Shown one piece after another: positions 1 to 10,968 of a stretch of DNA of 64,000 nt (the stretch's first letter is position 1; the number at the start of each line of letters is the position of its first letter). The notes under the pieces were generated by a model. That model was not told the origin of the DNA, made no database searches, and worked only from the letters and a program-made list of their open reading frames with translations. The stretch comes from JAENVT01 sp963720775 (GTDB lineage Bacteria > Actinomycetota > Acidimicrobiia > Acidimicrobiales > Ilumatobacteraceae), in NCBI GenBank assembly GCA_963720775.1, contig CAVRGR010000008.1:1-64000 (forward strand). Direction: 5' to 3'. The position numbers and the translations under genes are program-made.

Positions 1-2783
1 TTGATCATGAAGTCGAACTGCTCCGCCAGGTCGGCGTCACTCGTCGAGATCCGCGGGTCCTTGTGCAGTGCGAACGACTGTGACATCGACCAGTCGCCGA
101 CCTTCAGCGTTGCGGTGTAGGTGCCGGGTTTGGCGAGTGGGCCGCCTGGCCGCTTGTGGAACTCGGTATCGGCCATCTTCACGCCGTCGGGGTAGTTCAT
201 CGGCCATTGGAAGCTGTTCATGCCTGCCGCAGCGGTGATGTACAGGCCGTGGCGTTCCTTCTTGTCTTCGGGGATCACGCTCGAGAAGGTCTCGACCTCG
301 TTGCCGTCGCTGTCGCCGCAATCACCCTCTCGGATGGTGAGGGTTGCCTCGCCGACGGCAGGTTGGTCGAGGAAGTACATGATGCGAACGCCTCGTTCGA
401 GGTCGTCGCCACCGTCGATCACGCGCTTGCGAACGTGACCGGTATCGAACTCCTCGACATAGAAGGTTGCGTTCTGGCCGCTGGTGACGTGATAGTTCTT
501 GCCGCCGGGCGTGCCTCCCCACGAAGCAGTGATGTGCGGCGGGGTACGCACCACGTCGCGAGGCTTGAGCAGGTGATGTTCGACGGCGAACAGCTCGTCG
601 CCCATCTGGTGCAGCGGCGTCAGATCGTCGAGGATCCAGAACGAACGGCCGTGGGTGGCGACGACGAGGTCGCTGTCCTTGACGACGAGGTCGTAGACCG
701 GCGTGACCGGGAGGTTGCACTGCAGCGACTGCCAGCTGCCGCCGTCGTCGAACGACACATGGATGCCGAGCTCGGTGCCGACGTACAGCAAACCCGGCCG
801 CGTCGGGTCCTCACGGATGACCCTGCAGAACTCGTTCGGCGGAAGGCCGCCGTCGATGCGCTTCCACGTGGTGCCGAGGTCGGCGGTCTTGTAGACGTAC
901 GGCGCGTAGTCGCCGGTCTTGTGGCGGGCAGCGGTGAGGTAGACGGTGCCGGTCGTGTGTGGCGACTCGGCGATCATCGTGACTTGGGAGAACTTGGGCA
1001 AGTCGGGCGGGGTGACGTTCACCCAGTCACCGCCGTCGTTCCTCGAGAGGTGCACCAACCCGTCATCGGATCCCGTCATCAGCACACCGCGCTCGTGGGC
1101 CGACACCATCAACGAGAAGATCGTGGCGTAGATCTCGGCGCCCGCGGTGTCCATCGTGAGCGGCCCGGACACGCCCATGGTCTCCGGGTCGGCATACGTG
1201 AGGTCGGGGCTGATGACCTCCCAGCTGTGGCCTTCGTCGGTCGTGCGGAACAGTTTGTTGCCGGCGGCGTAGAGCGCGTTGCTGTCGTGCGGCGAAAAGA
1301 CGATCGGGTAGGTCCATTGGAAGCGGACCTCAGCGGTGTTGCCGTCGTGACAGTCCTCCGGCCACACGTTGACGAGCTGGATCTGGTTGGTGGTGTGGTC
1401 GTATCTCTGGAGCGCGTCGCCGCCTCCTGGCGAGCTGCCGATCGCACCGACGTAGACGATGTTCGGATCGCCCGGCTTGGGCGCCACGTAGCCGCTCTCG
1501 GCAGTGCCCGGCGGATAGCAGTTGGCCCAGGTGATGGCGCCGAGACCGGTGTGGCTGGGCACGGCGATGCTCGAGTTGTCCTGCTGAGATCCGTAGACCA
1601 GGTACGGAAACTGGTCGTCGGTGGCGACGTGGTAGAACTGCGCGGTGGGCTGGTTGTAGATCGTCGACCAGGAGGCGCCGGCGTTGAACGACACCCACGC
1701 GCCGCCGTCGTCGCACCCGATCATGCGGTTCGGGTTCGTCGGATCGATCCACAGAGCGTGGTTGTCGCCGTGCGGCGTGTGGAACTCCTCGAACGTCTTG
1801 CCGCCGTCGACCGATCTCCACGCCTTCATGTTCATTACGAACACCTCGTCAGCGTCGGTCGGGTGGGCGATGACGTGTTGGTAGTACCACGGCCGCCAGC
1901 CAAGATCGGGATTCGACGACACCTTTTCCCAAGTCTCGCCGATGTCATCCGAGCGGAAGAGGCCGCGCTTGCGTCCCTCGGCTTCGACGATCGCGAAGAC
2001 CCGACCGGAACGTGCCGGCGAGACGGCGACACCGATCTTGCCGAGCGTGCCGTCGGGCATGCCCGGATTGCGGCTGATGTTCTCCCAGCTGTCGCCACCA
2101 TCGCGCGACCGCCACAGTCCGCTGTCGGGACCGCCGCTGTCGATCGACCAGAACGTGCGCCGGGTCTGCCAGATGGTGGCGAAGATGATCCGTGGGTTGT
2201 TGGGGTCGAGCGATACATCGACCGCGCCGGCGCGTTCGCTCACATGGAGCACGAGCTCCCAGTTCTCGCCACCGTCCGTTGATCGGTACAGCCCACGCTC
2301 CGGGTTGTCCTTGGACGCGTGTCCGAGCGCGGCGACGTACACCAGGTCGGGATCGTCGGGGTGCACGCGGATCTCGCCGATGTGACGTGACTCGGGGAGT
2401 CCGATGTGCCGCCACGTCACGCCGGCATCTGTCGACTTGTAGACGCCATCTCCGTGTGTGACGTCGATGCGGATGGTCGATTCGCCCGTTCCCGCATAGA
2501 TGACGTTGCCGTCGGAGGGGGCGACCGCCAACGCTCCGATCGACCCCGTGGTGAGAAAGCCATCCGTGACGTTCTCCCAGTACTGGCCGGCGTCGTCGCT
2601 CTTCCAGACGCCGCCCGCCACGGCACCGAAGTAGAACACCGCCTGCTCCTTGGGATCGGCGGCCACGGCCACCACCCGCCCACCCCGGGTCGGGCCGATG
2701 CAGCGATAGCGGATCTGGCTCAGGAACTTTGGATCGACGGTGGGCACGGACTCAATCTTGTCACCGATCCGGCGCGCACTCAT
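1..2783 (-). CDS. BNR/sortilin-like repeat protein, partial (3' end off window)
   Basis: The reading frame is open for about 927 codons from ATG 2783 to the left edge, so the C-terminus is missing. It holds a long series of Asp-box units (S/T-x-D-x-G-x-T/S-W), for example STDGGENWE, SRDGGDSWE, SVDGGKTFE and SFDDGGSW, each followed by DPxxPxxxYV-like strands. This is the beta-propeller pattern of VPS10/sortilin and glycosyl-hydrolase-type BNR proteins. The segment VVATHGRSFWILDDLTPL near residue 710 is typical of the long (about 1000 residue) bacterial exo-sialidase-like BNR proteins. I see no signal peptide at the chosen start (MSARRIGDKIES). No catalytic function can be assigned from the propeller alone. 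It diverges from the small membrane protein gene with only 11 bp between the start codons. Confidence 0.8.
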   Translation of the reverse strand, partial: MSARRIGDKIESVPTVDPKFLSQIRYRCIGPTRGGRVVAVAADPKEQAVFYFGAVAGGVWKSDDAGQYWENVTDGFLTTGSIGALAVAPSDGNVIYAGTGESTIRIDVTHGDGVYKSTDAGVTWRHIGLPESRHIGEIRVHPDDPDLVYVAALGHASKDNPERGLYRSTDGGENWELVLHVSERAGAVDVSLDPNNPRIIFATIWQTRRTFWSIDSGGPDSGLWRSRDGGDSWENISRNPGMPDGTLGKIGVAVSPARSGRVFAIVEAEGRKRGLFRSDDIGETWEKVSSNPDLGWRPWYYQHVIAHPTDADEVFVMNMKAWRSVDGGKTFEEFHTPHGDNHALWIDPTNPNRMIGCDDGGAWVSFNAGASWSTIYNQPTAQFYHVATDDQFPYLVYGSQQDNSSIAVPSHTGLGAITWANCYPPGTAESGYVAPKPGDPNIVYVGAIGSSPGGGDALQRYDHTTNQIQLVNVWPEDCHDGNTAEVRFQWTYPIVFSPHDSNALYAAGNKLFRTTDEGHSWEVISPDLTYADPETMGVSGPLTMDTAGAEIYATIFSLMVSAHERGVLMTGSDDGLVHLSRNDGGDWVNVTPPDLPKFSQVTMIAESPHTTGTVYLTAARHKTGDYAPYVYKTADLGTTWKRIDGGLPPNEFCRVIREDPTRPGLLYVGTELGIHVSFDDGGSWQSLQCNLPVTPVYDLVVKDSDLVVATHGRSFWILDDLTPLHQMGDELFAVEHHLLKPRDVVRTPPHITASWGGTPGGKNYHVTSGQNATFYVEEFDTGHVRKRVIDGGDDLERGVRIMYFLDQPAVGEATLTIREGDCGDSDGNEVETFSSVIPEDKKERHGLYITAAAGMNSFQWPMNYPDGVKMADTEFHKRPGGPLAKPGTYTATLKVGDWSMSQSFALHKDPRISTSDADLAEQFDFMI

Positions 2784-2788
2784 AAGCT
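2783..2788 (+). promoter_or_regulatory. -10 hexamer TAAGCT, leaderless promoter
   Basis: TAAGCT is followed by 6 bases and then ATG 2795, so transcription would begin at or next to the A of the start codon. It overlaps the start codon of the divergent BNR gene. Confidence 0.5.
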
Positions 2789-2794
2789 GCAAGC

Positions 2795-3031
2795 ATGCGT
2801 TCCAACCTTCCCGCCCGATTCTGGTTCGAGGCCATCACTGGCTTCATCGGCCTTGGCCTGTTCGTGTTGACATTGTTCACCCGTGAATGGATCGAGAGGC
2901 TCACCGGTTGGGATCCCGACGGGGGAAACGGTTCGCTTGAGCTCGCCCTGGCGTTCGCCCTGTTGGCCATCTCCGCCGCCTCAATGTTCGCGGCTCGGCG
3001 CGACTATCGCCGCGCGGTGGGAGCGAACTAG
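2795..3031 (+). CDS. small two-helix membrane protein, uncharacterised
   Basis: 78 residues. There are two hydrophobic segments, at about residues 12-28 (ITGFIGLGLFVLTLF) and 48-64 (LELALAFALLAISAASMF). They are separated by a polar loop with WDPDGGNG, and the protein ends in a basic tail (ARRDYRRAVGAN). I do not recognise a named family. It looks real: the hydropathy is clean, the promoter hexamer is well spaced and nothing on the other strand competes. Its stop codon (3029-3031) lies at the left direct repeat of the element that begins at 3030. Confidence 0.65.
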   Translation: MRSNLPARFWFEAITGFIGLGLFVLTLFTREWIERLTGWDPDGGNGSLELALAFALLAISAASMFAARRDYRRAVGAN

Positions 3032-3046
3032 GTGCGGCTGAGCTCG
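3030..3046. repeat. outer direct repeat, left copy (17 bp)
   Basis: AGGTGCGGCTGAGCTCG, identical to 5036-5052. It starts at the last base of the small membrane protein stop codon. Confidence 0.8.
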
Positions 3047-3078
3047 GCAGCGGGGTTAGATCGACGAGAGAGAGCCAG

Positions 3079-3126
3079 CACAACATCTTGTGTGACCAGC
3101 CCGTCGCTGCACCTGACCAGCTCGTT
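3079..3126 (+). repeat. imperfect inverted repeat, left arm (48 bp)
   Basis: It begins with CACAACATCTTGTGT, the exact reverse complement of 4981-4995, and ends with CACCTGACCAGCTCGTT, which matches the reverse complement of 4948-4964 with one mismatch. The two conserved blocks are the same distance apart in both arms. The first block is itself close to a short hairpin (ACACAA-GATG-TTGTGT in the right arm). Confidence 0.75.
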
Positions 3127-3405
3127 CGAAAGACTGCACAACGAACAGCAGTTGTGGCGCCAGCCCGCCAAATCGGCCGGATCGCTGCGATCCCGAACAA
3201 TCGCGCGAGGTGTCCGGCCACCTCGGAACACTTGGCTACGCGCTCCAAGACAAGTTCCGATCGGCATCTAACGCATTCGTTCGAGACACGGACAGCCCCT
3301 TTGGCTGACGGTGTGATGAGCGCACGTCTGCAACTGCCAGCGTGCCCCACAAGAAGAGCTGCGACTGAATCCGATGCCTAACAGCAGCTCTCTCGCTGCG
3401 CTGCT

Positions 3406-4697
3406 TCACAGTCGCGCGCTCCCTGGGGAGTGCGGATGGGTGCGGGAGAAGTGTGCGGTGAGGGCCATGTCGAGGTCGAGGTGCTCGCCGGCCCAACGGC
3501 ACCGACCGTCGGTTGGCTTGCGTTGATGGGCGGCAACGGCTGAGCGATCGCCTGCGTCGCTGCGGGGTTCGGCGCGGATGCACCGGCCGTGTGAGTCGTG
3601 GAACTCGAGCCCGTTGGGAGTGCGCACGGCCGTCCAGCCCCCCTCATGCAAGCGGTGGTGGTGGAACCGACACAGCAAGGTGAGGTTGGGGAGCTCGTTG
3701 TCGCCGCCGTGAAATCTGTGCCGGATGTGGTGCACCTCGAGGAAGGCACGCCGCCTGCAGTCGGGCATCTGACAACGGTGATCGTCGCGATGTTCGACCT
3801 TGCTTCGTAGCGTGCCGCGCACCGAACCTTGGCGACGACCGAACCTCTTGATGGTGCCGTTGTCGTCGCTCACCACGGTTGGATGTCGGCATCGCATGAA
3901 AGCCGCAGCGCGGTGTCGACGGAGATGCCGATCGGATGCTCGATGCCGTCACCGTGGCCATCGATCTCGCAGCACCCGCCGCCGCGCACGGCCGACTCGG
4001 CGATGTGAACGGTCACCAAGTATCGCGACGAACGTTCGCAACCTGAAGCCTGTTCGTGGGCGGCGACGGCGAGCTCCACCAGCGCGTCGACTCGACGAGC
4101 TGCCAAGGGAGTACGGGTACCGCAGGGCTCGGGCACCGACGGGGCAACGAACTGTTCGATCGCCGACAACACTGCAACGCCGGCCTCGGCAGGAAGGCGA
4201 ACCGTGATGACCACCGAGCCGTCGTCGTGGATCTCGTGGCGAAGGCTGCGTCCGGCATGTTGAACCCGTTGTCGCTCGACGGCGATCGGTTCGGCGCGGC
4301 GGTACGCGCTGACGATGCGCTCGACATGATTGGTGGTGCCCGCCAGCGCCATCTCCACGAGTGCCTGCTCGCACTCGGCGGTGGCGACACGGGTGACCGC
4401 CCGCACCTTCGAGTACGACAACTGACCAGTGGACATCGCCGCGGCGATGACCGGGAACTGTTCGAGTGCTCGAGCGACACGCACCTTCTCGCGAGCCGCG
4501 CGGATGTCGAGACCGACCTGCCACGACAACCACGCCGCACACGAGTGGCACTCCCACAACTTCCGACCCTCACGCCGATCGAACTCGGCAACGGCCAACA
4601 GCCAGTCGTGTTCGGCAGCGATGAGGTTGGCCGCACCCTGGTAAATCATGGCCTCTAGCTGCTCTAACGGACGAACGGAATCAACAATGGTGTCCAT
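3406..4697 (-). pseudogene. DUF222 / 13E12-repeat protein with C-terminal HNH nuclease, frameshifted
   Basis: The first frame runs from ATG 4697 (MDTIVDSVRPLEQL) through a full DUF222 domain: EFDRREGRKLWECHSCAAWL, then REKVRVARALEQFP and SYSKVRAVTRVA. It stops at 3870, after about 275 residues. The protein continues in the next frame from about 3880 (VVSDDNGTIKRFGRRQG) into an intact HNH domain: CQMPDCRR, LEVHHIRHRFHGGDNELPNL and LLCRFHHHRLHEGGW. Restoring one base near 3877-3880 rejoins the halves into the usual DUF222-HNH layout of about 430 residues. The family is associated with dispersed repeats in actinobacteria. The break may be real decay or a sequencing deletion, because two housekeeping genes in the window have similar single-base shifts. 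Confidence 0.8.
3417..3431. repeat. inner direct repeat, left copy (15 bp)
   Basis: CGCTCCCTGGGGAGT, identical to 4739-4753 and containing the near-palindrome CTCCC-TG-GGGAG. It lies in the last codons of the HNH reading frame. Confidence 0.7.
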
Positions 4698-4703
4698 CCG
4701 GCC

Positions 4704-4709
4704 ATGGTA
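4704..4709 (-). promoter_or_regulatory. -10 hexamer TACCAT for the DUF222-HNH gene
   Basis: Reads TACCAT on the minus strand, 6 bases before ATG 4697, the spacing seen for other probable leaderless genes here. Confidence 0.45.
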
Positions 4710-4738
4710 GGCAAGGGGTGTAACGCGGTACCTCCGGA

Positions 4739-4753
4739 CGCTCCCTGGGGAGT
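4739..4753. repeat. inner direct repeat, right copy (15 bp)
   Basis: Exact copy of 3417-3431, about 40 bp upstream of the DUF222-HNH start codon. Confidence 0.7.
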
Positions 4754-4947
4754 CGCGAGATCGGCAGACATGGCGCGCGGGAAGCATGACCTCTGAGCGC
4801 GTGTTCCCTCACGGCGTGGACGTCGTCGTTGTGGAGAGGTCAGCGACTACATGTTGCACGCTGTGTCTGAACGCTTTGCTGATGGATGCGACAGGGGCGT
4901 CACAGAAGCTGCGCACGGGCGCAGATCTGCCTGATGGACGTCCCCGC

Positions 4948-4995
4948 AACGAGCTAGTCAGGTGGAGGAACCGGCCCGCTACACAAGATGTTGTG
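4948..4995 (-). repeat. imperfect inverted repeat, right arm (48 bp)
   Basis: Mirror of 3079-3126. It contains the perfect small hairpin ACACAA-GATG-TTGTGT at 4981-4996, which could also act as a weak terminator next to sdhB. Confidence 0.75.
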
Positions 4996-5033
4996 TCGAC
5001 TTTCCCCGCGTCTATCTCACCGTGCTGCCAAAC

Positions 5034-5822
5034 TCAGGTGCGGCTGAGCTCGCGGCGATTGGCGAACTTCGCCTTCAGATAGTCCTTGTTCATCAGGGCG
5101 ATGAAGTCGATCGAGATGCTCTTCGGGCAGGCCGCTTCACACTCACCATGGTTCGTGCATGAACCGAAGTACTGGTCCATCGTGTCGACCATTGCCTCCA
5201 CACGGCTGTAGCGCTCCGCCTGGCCCTGGGGCAACAGGTTGAGATGGCTCACCTTGGCCGCGGTGAAGAGGTTGGCCGCACCATTCGGGCAGGCGGCCAC
5301 GCACGCTCCGCAGCCGATGCACTCGGCGGCGTCCATCGCGCCGTCGGCGACGACCTTGGGAATCGGGATGAGGTTGGCGTCGGGCGCGCCACCTGTTGGA
5401 GCGGTGATGAACCCACCGCTCTCGATGATGCGATCGAAGGCGGCGCGATCGACGATGAGGTCCTTGATGATCGGGAACGAAGTGGCCCGCCAGGGCTCCA
5501 CGACGATCTCTTGCCCCGAGGTGAACTTGCGCATGTGGAGCTGACAGGTAGCGGTACCCCGCTGGGGTCCGTGCGCCTGGCCATCGATCATCAACGAGCA
5601 CGTTCCGCAGATGCCCTCGCGACAGTCGTGATCGAACGCGATGGCCTCCCGGCCCTCGGCGATCAGTCGCTCGTTGAGCACGTCGAGCAGCTCGAGGAAC
5701 GAGGCTTCGTCGCTGATGGAGTCGATGCGGTACACCTCGAAGTGACCCTCGACATCGGGCCCGGCCTGCCTCCAGATCTTCAACGTCAGGTTCGTCAGAT
5801 GGTTGCTGTGTGCCGTATTCAC
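5034..5822 (-). CDS. sdhB: succinate dehydrogenase iron-sulfur subunit
   Basis: 262 residues. SdhB passes electrons from the flavin of SdhA through three Fe-S centres to the membrane quinone. The [2Fe-2S] ligands are C67, C72, C75 and C93 (CREGICGTCSL...TC). A [4Fe-4S]-type motif CIGCGACVAACP occupies residues 168-179, and the third set is CTNHGECEAACPKS near 222-234. The start is GTG 5822, overlapping the sdhA stop (AAGTGA), and gives the expected N-terminus VNTAHSNHLTNLTLKIWRQ. It is last in sdhC-sdhA-sdhB. The layout (one cytochrome subunit, long motif spacing) is that of the B-type enzymes of actinobacteria and Bacteroidetes. The final 16 bases are part of the outer direct repeat of the neighbouring element. 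Confidence 0.96.
   Translation of the reverse strand: MNTAHSNHLTNLTLKIWRQAGPDVEGHFEVYRIDSISDEASFLELLDVLNERLIAEGREAIAFDHDCREGICGTCSLMIDGQAHGPQRGTATCQLHMRKFTSGQEIVVEPWRATSFPIIKDLIVDRAAFDRIIESGGFITAPTGGAPDANLIPIPKVVADGAMDAAECIGCGACVAACPNGAANLFTAAKVSHLNLLPQGQAERYSRVEAMVDTMDQYFGSCTNHGECEAACPKSISIDFIALMNKDYLKAKFANRRELSRT
5036..5052. repeat. outer direct repeat, right copy, within the 3' end of sdhB
   Basis: Exact copy of 3030-3046. It encodes the last residues of SdhB (E-L-S-R-T) plus the first base of its stop codon. Confidence 0.8.
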
Positions 5823-7741
5823 TTGTAGCTCCGGGTGGCCAGGTGCACGGCGTCGAACTCGAGCTCCTCGACGTTGCGCTTGGGATTCATCGGGTCGCCG
5901 GTCCACTCCCAGGCTGCAACGTTGGCGAAGTGCTCGTCGTCTCGCTTGGCCTCGCCTTCCTCGTCTTGGTACTCGGTTCTGAAGTGACCGCCGCAGCTCT
6001 CCTTGCGTTCCAGCGCGTCGCGGCACATGAGCATGCCGAGCTGGAAGAAGTCGTCGACTCGGCCGGCCTTCTCGAGCGTCTGGTTCACCGACTCGCCGTC
6101 GCCAGTGACCCGGAGGTCTTTCTGGAACTCGCTGTACAGCGCGGGCAGCTCCGACAACGCCTTCTCCAAGCCCTGCTGGTTGCGTTCCATGCCGCAGTAG
6201 TCCCAGATGATCTTGCCCAGCTCGCGATGGAACCAATCGGGCGAACGCGTGCCCTTGAGCTCGAGGTAACCCTGGAACCGCTGACGAGCCGCAGCCTCGG
6301 CCGCTTTGAACTCAGGATGGTCGACGCCGGGCGCGGGCTTGCCGAGCAAGGGTGCGAGGTAGTTGCCGATCGTGTACGGCAGCACGAAGTAGCCGTCGGC
6401 CAAGCCCTGCATCAGTGCCGACGCCCCCAACCGGTTGGCGCCATGATCACTGAAGTTGGCTTCGCCCGCGCAGTACAGACCTGGCACCGTCGTCATCAAC
6501 TCGTAGTCGACCCACAGACCACCCATCGTGTAGTGACTTGCCGGGTAGATGCGCATCGGCACCTTCGTCGGGTTCTCGCCGGTGATGCGCTCGTACATCT
6601 CGAACAGGTTCGAGTAGCGCTCGTAGACGGTGTCGTAACCGATGCGATCGATAGCGGCGGCGAAGTCGAGGTACACGCCGTTCTTCAACGGCCCGACACC
6701 CCGGCCGGTATCGACAGCACGCTTGGCCGCACGCGACGAGATGTCGCGAGGTGCCAAGTTGCCGTAGCTCGGATAGAGCCGTTCGAGGTAGTAGTCGCGG
6801 TCTTCGTCGGGGATCTGATCCGGTGGCCGTCTGTCGTCACCGTCCTTCGGCACCCACACCCGCCCGTCGTTGCGCAAGGACTCGCTCATCAGGGTGAGCT
6901 TCGACTGCGTGTCGTCGGCCTGAGGGATGCACGTCGGGTGGATCTGTGTGTAGCACGGGTTGGCGAAGTAGGCACCGCGCTGATGGGCCCGCCAGGCCGC
7001 GGTGACGTTGCAGTTCATGGCGTTGGTGGACAGGAAGAAGACGTTGCCGTATCCGCCCGTGGCCAGAACCACGGCATGTGCCGCATGCGACTGGACCTCG
7101 CCGGATAGCAGGTCGCGGGTGACGATGCCGGCACACCGGCCGTCGATCACCACGGTGTCGACGAGTTCGACGCGGTTGAATAGGCGCACGCCGCCGAGGC
7201 CGATCTGGCGGGCCAGCTGCTGATACGCACCGAGCAGCAACTGCTGCCCGGTCTGACCACGGGCGTAGAAAGTTCGGCTCACCTGCGCCCCACCGAACGA
7301 TCGGTTGTCGAGCAAACCGCCGTACTCGCGGGCGAACGGCACACCCTGGGCCACCATCTGATCGATGATGTCGACACTGACCTGCGCGAGGCGATGCACG
7401 TTGCTCTCGCGGGAGCGGAAGTCGCCACCCTTCACCGTGTCGTAGAACAGCCGGTGGACCGAGTCGCCGTCGCCGCGATAGTTCTTGGCAGCGTTGATGC
7501 CGCCTTGTGCAGCGATCGAGTGGGCGCGGCGTGGCGAGTCGTGGAAGGTGAAGGCGTCGACCTCGTAGCCGAGCTCGGCAAAGGTGGCCGCGGCCGACGC
7601 ACCGGCCAGGCCTGTCCCGACCACGATCACCTTGAACTTGCGCTTGTTGTTGGGGTTGACCAACTTCACGTCGTTCTTGTAGGCATCCCACTTGTCTTCG
7701 ATGGGACCTGCGGGAACCTTCGCATCGAGTGTGACGGTCAT
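5819..7741 (-). CDS. sdhA: succinate dehydrogenase flavoprotein subunit
   Basis: 640 residues. The enzyme oxidises succinate to fumarate at a covalently bound FAD. The dinucleotide fold is VVGTGLAGASAAATFAELGY (about residues 41-60). RRAHSIAAQGGINAAKNY carries the histidine that normally binds FAD covalently, and the C-terminal half contains SHYTMGGLWVDYELMT and CAGEANFSDHGANRLGASA, as in all SdhA/FrdA proteins. The start MTVTLDAKVPAGPIEDKW lies one base after the sdhC stop and the gene overlaps sdhB, so the three genes form one transcript. Length and motifs are complete. Confidence 0.97.
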   Translation of the reverse strand: MTVTLDAKVPAGPIEDKWDAYKNDVKLVNPNNKRKFKVIVVGTGLAGASAAATFAELGYEVDAFTFHDSPRRAHSIAAQGGINAAKNYRGDGDSVHRLFYDTVKGGDFRSRESNVHRLAQVSVDIIDQMVAQGVPFAREYGGLLDNRSFGGAQVSRTFYARGQTGQQLLLGAYQQLARQIGLGGVRLFNRVELVDTVVIDGRCAGIVTRDLLSGEVQSHAAHAVVLATGGYGNVFFLSTNAMNCNVTAAWRAHQRGAYFANPCYTQIHPTCIPQADDTQSKLTLMSESLRNDGRVWVPKDGDDRRPPDQIPDEDRDYYLERLYPSYGNLAPRDISSRAAKRAVDTGRGVGPLKNGVYLDFAAAIDRIGYDTVYERYSNLFEMYERITGENPTKVPMRIYPASHYTMGGLWVDYELMTTVPGLYCAGEANFSDHGANRLGASALMQGLADGYFVLPYTIGNYLAPLLGKPAPGVDHPEFKAAEAAARQRFQGYLELKGTRSPDWFHRELGKIIWDYCGMERNQQGLEKALSELPALYSEFQKDLRVTGDGESVNQTLEKAGRVDDFFQLGMLMCRDALERKESCGGHFRTEYQDEEGEAKRDDEHFANVAAWEWTGDPMNPKRNVEELEFDAVHLATRSYK

Positions 7742-7742
7742 G

Positions 7743-8492
7743 TCAGTGCCCCACGATCCCGGCCAGGACGGCTATCGGGAACGAAACGTTCCCGACCACG
7801 ATCAGCGTGGCGAAACCGATGGCGAAGCCACGACGCCACTTGTTGAACCTCGGCCGGTTCCAGCCCATCGACTGGAAGAGGCTCCATGCGCCATGGAAGA
7901 GATGCACGCCGAGAGCGATGTTGGCCACGATGTACAGAGCCGCCACGGGTACGCGCGAGAGCGACGCGTCGACGTTGCGATAGACGTCGCCGCGAACGAA
8001 ACCCGGGTTGGCCCAACCCCAGGTGAAGTCGGCAAGATGCCAGAACAGGAAGAGCAGGACGATGATGCCGGTCCAGCGCATCGTGCGGCTGGCGAAGTTG
8101 GCGATCTGGTAGTCGCGCTCGCTCTGGTACTTCACCGAGCGGGCTTGACGGTTCAGCACCGTGAGACTGTACGCGGCGTGGATGTGCAGCACCGCTGCAC
8201 CGATCAAGCCGATGCGCAGGATCCACAACACCACGGTGCGGGGAGCAATCGGCACCAGCAGCTCGCGTAGGAACTCGCCGTAGTGGTTGATGTCGGGCGC
8301 CCCGAGGTACATCTTCAGGTTGCCGATCATGTGGGCCAGCACGTATCCCATCAGCGCGATCCCGCTGAGCGCCATGGCGTACTTCTTGCCTACTGCCGTG
8401 CTGTACAGGTCGAGTAGGAAGAGCTTTCGCCGTTTCTTACCGGCCGTTGCGGTACCGGTGACGGGGCCGCGCGTCGATACTGCCTGTGCCAT
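7743..8492 (-). CDS. sdhC: succinate dehydrogenase cytochrome b subunit (B-type)
   Basis: 249 residues. It is a di-haem type membrane anchor with five hydrophobic segments, including YAMALSGIALMGYVLAHMIG, VVLWILRIGLIGAAVLHIHA, TGIIVLLFLFWHLADF, VAALYIVANIALGVHLFHGA and a C-terminal helix. Histidines within the helices (AHMIGN, LHIHAAYS, WHLADF, HLFHGAWS) are the likely haem ligands. I chose ATG 8492 (MAQAVSTRGPVTG) because the upstream extension is not family-like and a TANNNT hexamer lies 8 bases before it. First gene of sdhCAB, divergent from hppA. Confidence 0.92.
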   Translation of the reverse strand: MAQAVSTRGPVTGTATAGKKRRKLFLLDLYSTAVGKKYAMALSGIALMGYVLAHMIGNLKMYLGAPDINHYGEFLRELLVPIAPRTVVLWILRIGLIGAAVLHIHAAYSLTVLNRQARSVKYQSERDYQIANFASRTMRWTGIIVLLFLFWHLADFTWGWANPGFVRGDVYRNVDASLSRVPVAALYIVANIALGVHLFHGAWSLFQSMGWNRPRFNKWRRGFAIGFATLIVVGNVSFPIAVLAGIVGH

Positions 8493-8500
8493 CACCGCCG

Positions 8501-8506
8501 ACGGTA
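8501..8506 (-). promoter_or_regulatory. -10 hexamer TACCGT for sdhCAB
   Basis: TACCGT on the minus strand, 8 bases before the sdhC ATG. The sdh transcript would have almost no leader. Confidence 0.45.
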
Positions 8507-8576
8507 CACGCACAATGCCGAGCTGGTGAACTTTGCCGAAACTGTCATCGTTTCGCTGGATACCTCGCGAAGTCCC

Positions 8577-8582
8577 TACACT
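8577..8582 (+). promoter_or_regulatory. possible -10 hexamer TACACT for hppA
   Basis: TACACT lies about 65 bases before the hppA start, leaving a leader that contains the GGAG ribosome-binding site at 8637-8640. I see no clear -35 box. Confidence 0.3.
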
Positions 8583-8648
8583 CTCCACGTTTGCCAACCA
8601 AGCGTCGCCCACCTGTTGGGCGCGCCCGACATTTCCGGAGAACGACCG

Positions 8649-10955
<2,307 letters not shown>

Positions 10956-10968
10956 CCCGCCCCATCAC

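Larger units (their letters stand above)
3030..5052. mobile_element. putative REP13E12-like element carrying a DUF222-HNH gene
   Basis: About 2 kb bounded by an exact 17-bp direct repeat (3030-3046 and 5036-5052). Inside it lies a 48-bp imperfect inverted repeat at equal length on both sides (3079-3126 and 4948-4995), and inside that a 15-bp exact direct repeat (3417-3431 and 4739-4753) that hugs the only gene, a DUF222-HNH endonuclease. The right outer repeat is the last codons of sdhB (E-L-S-R-T), so the left copy looks like a duplication of the sdhB 3' end. In Mycobacterium tuberculosis the related 13E12 proteins lie in dispersed REP13E12 repeats. No integrase or transposase is present. 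The stretches 3127-3405 and 4754-4947 hold no gene that I can support. Mobility is inferred from the repeat architecture only. Confidence 0.5.

Noticed and set aside
156..2282. A 708-codon open frame on the + strand
   Set aside because: It is the mirror of the BNR gene. The minus-strand frame carries ten or so Asp boxes, whereas the plus-strand translation has no recognisable domain and biased Arg/Val content.
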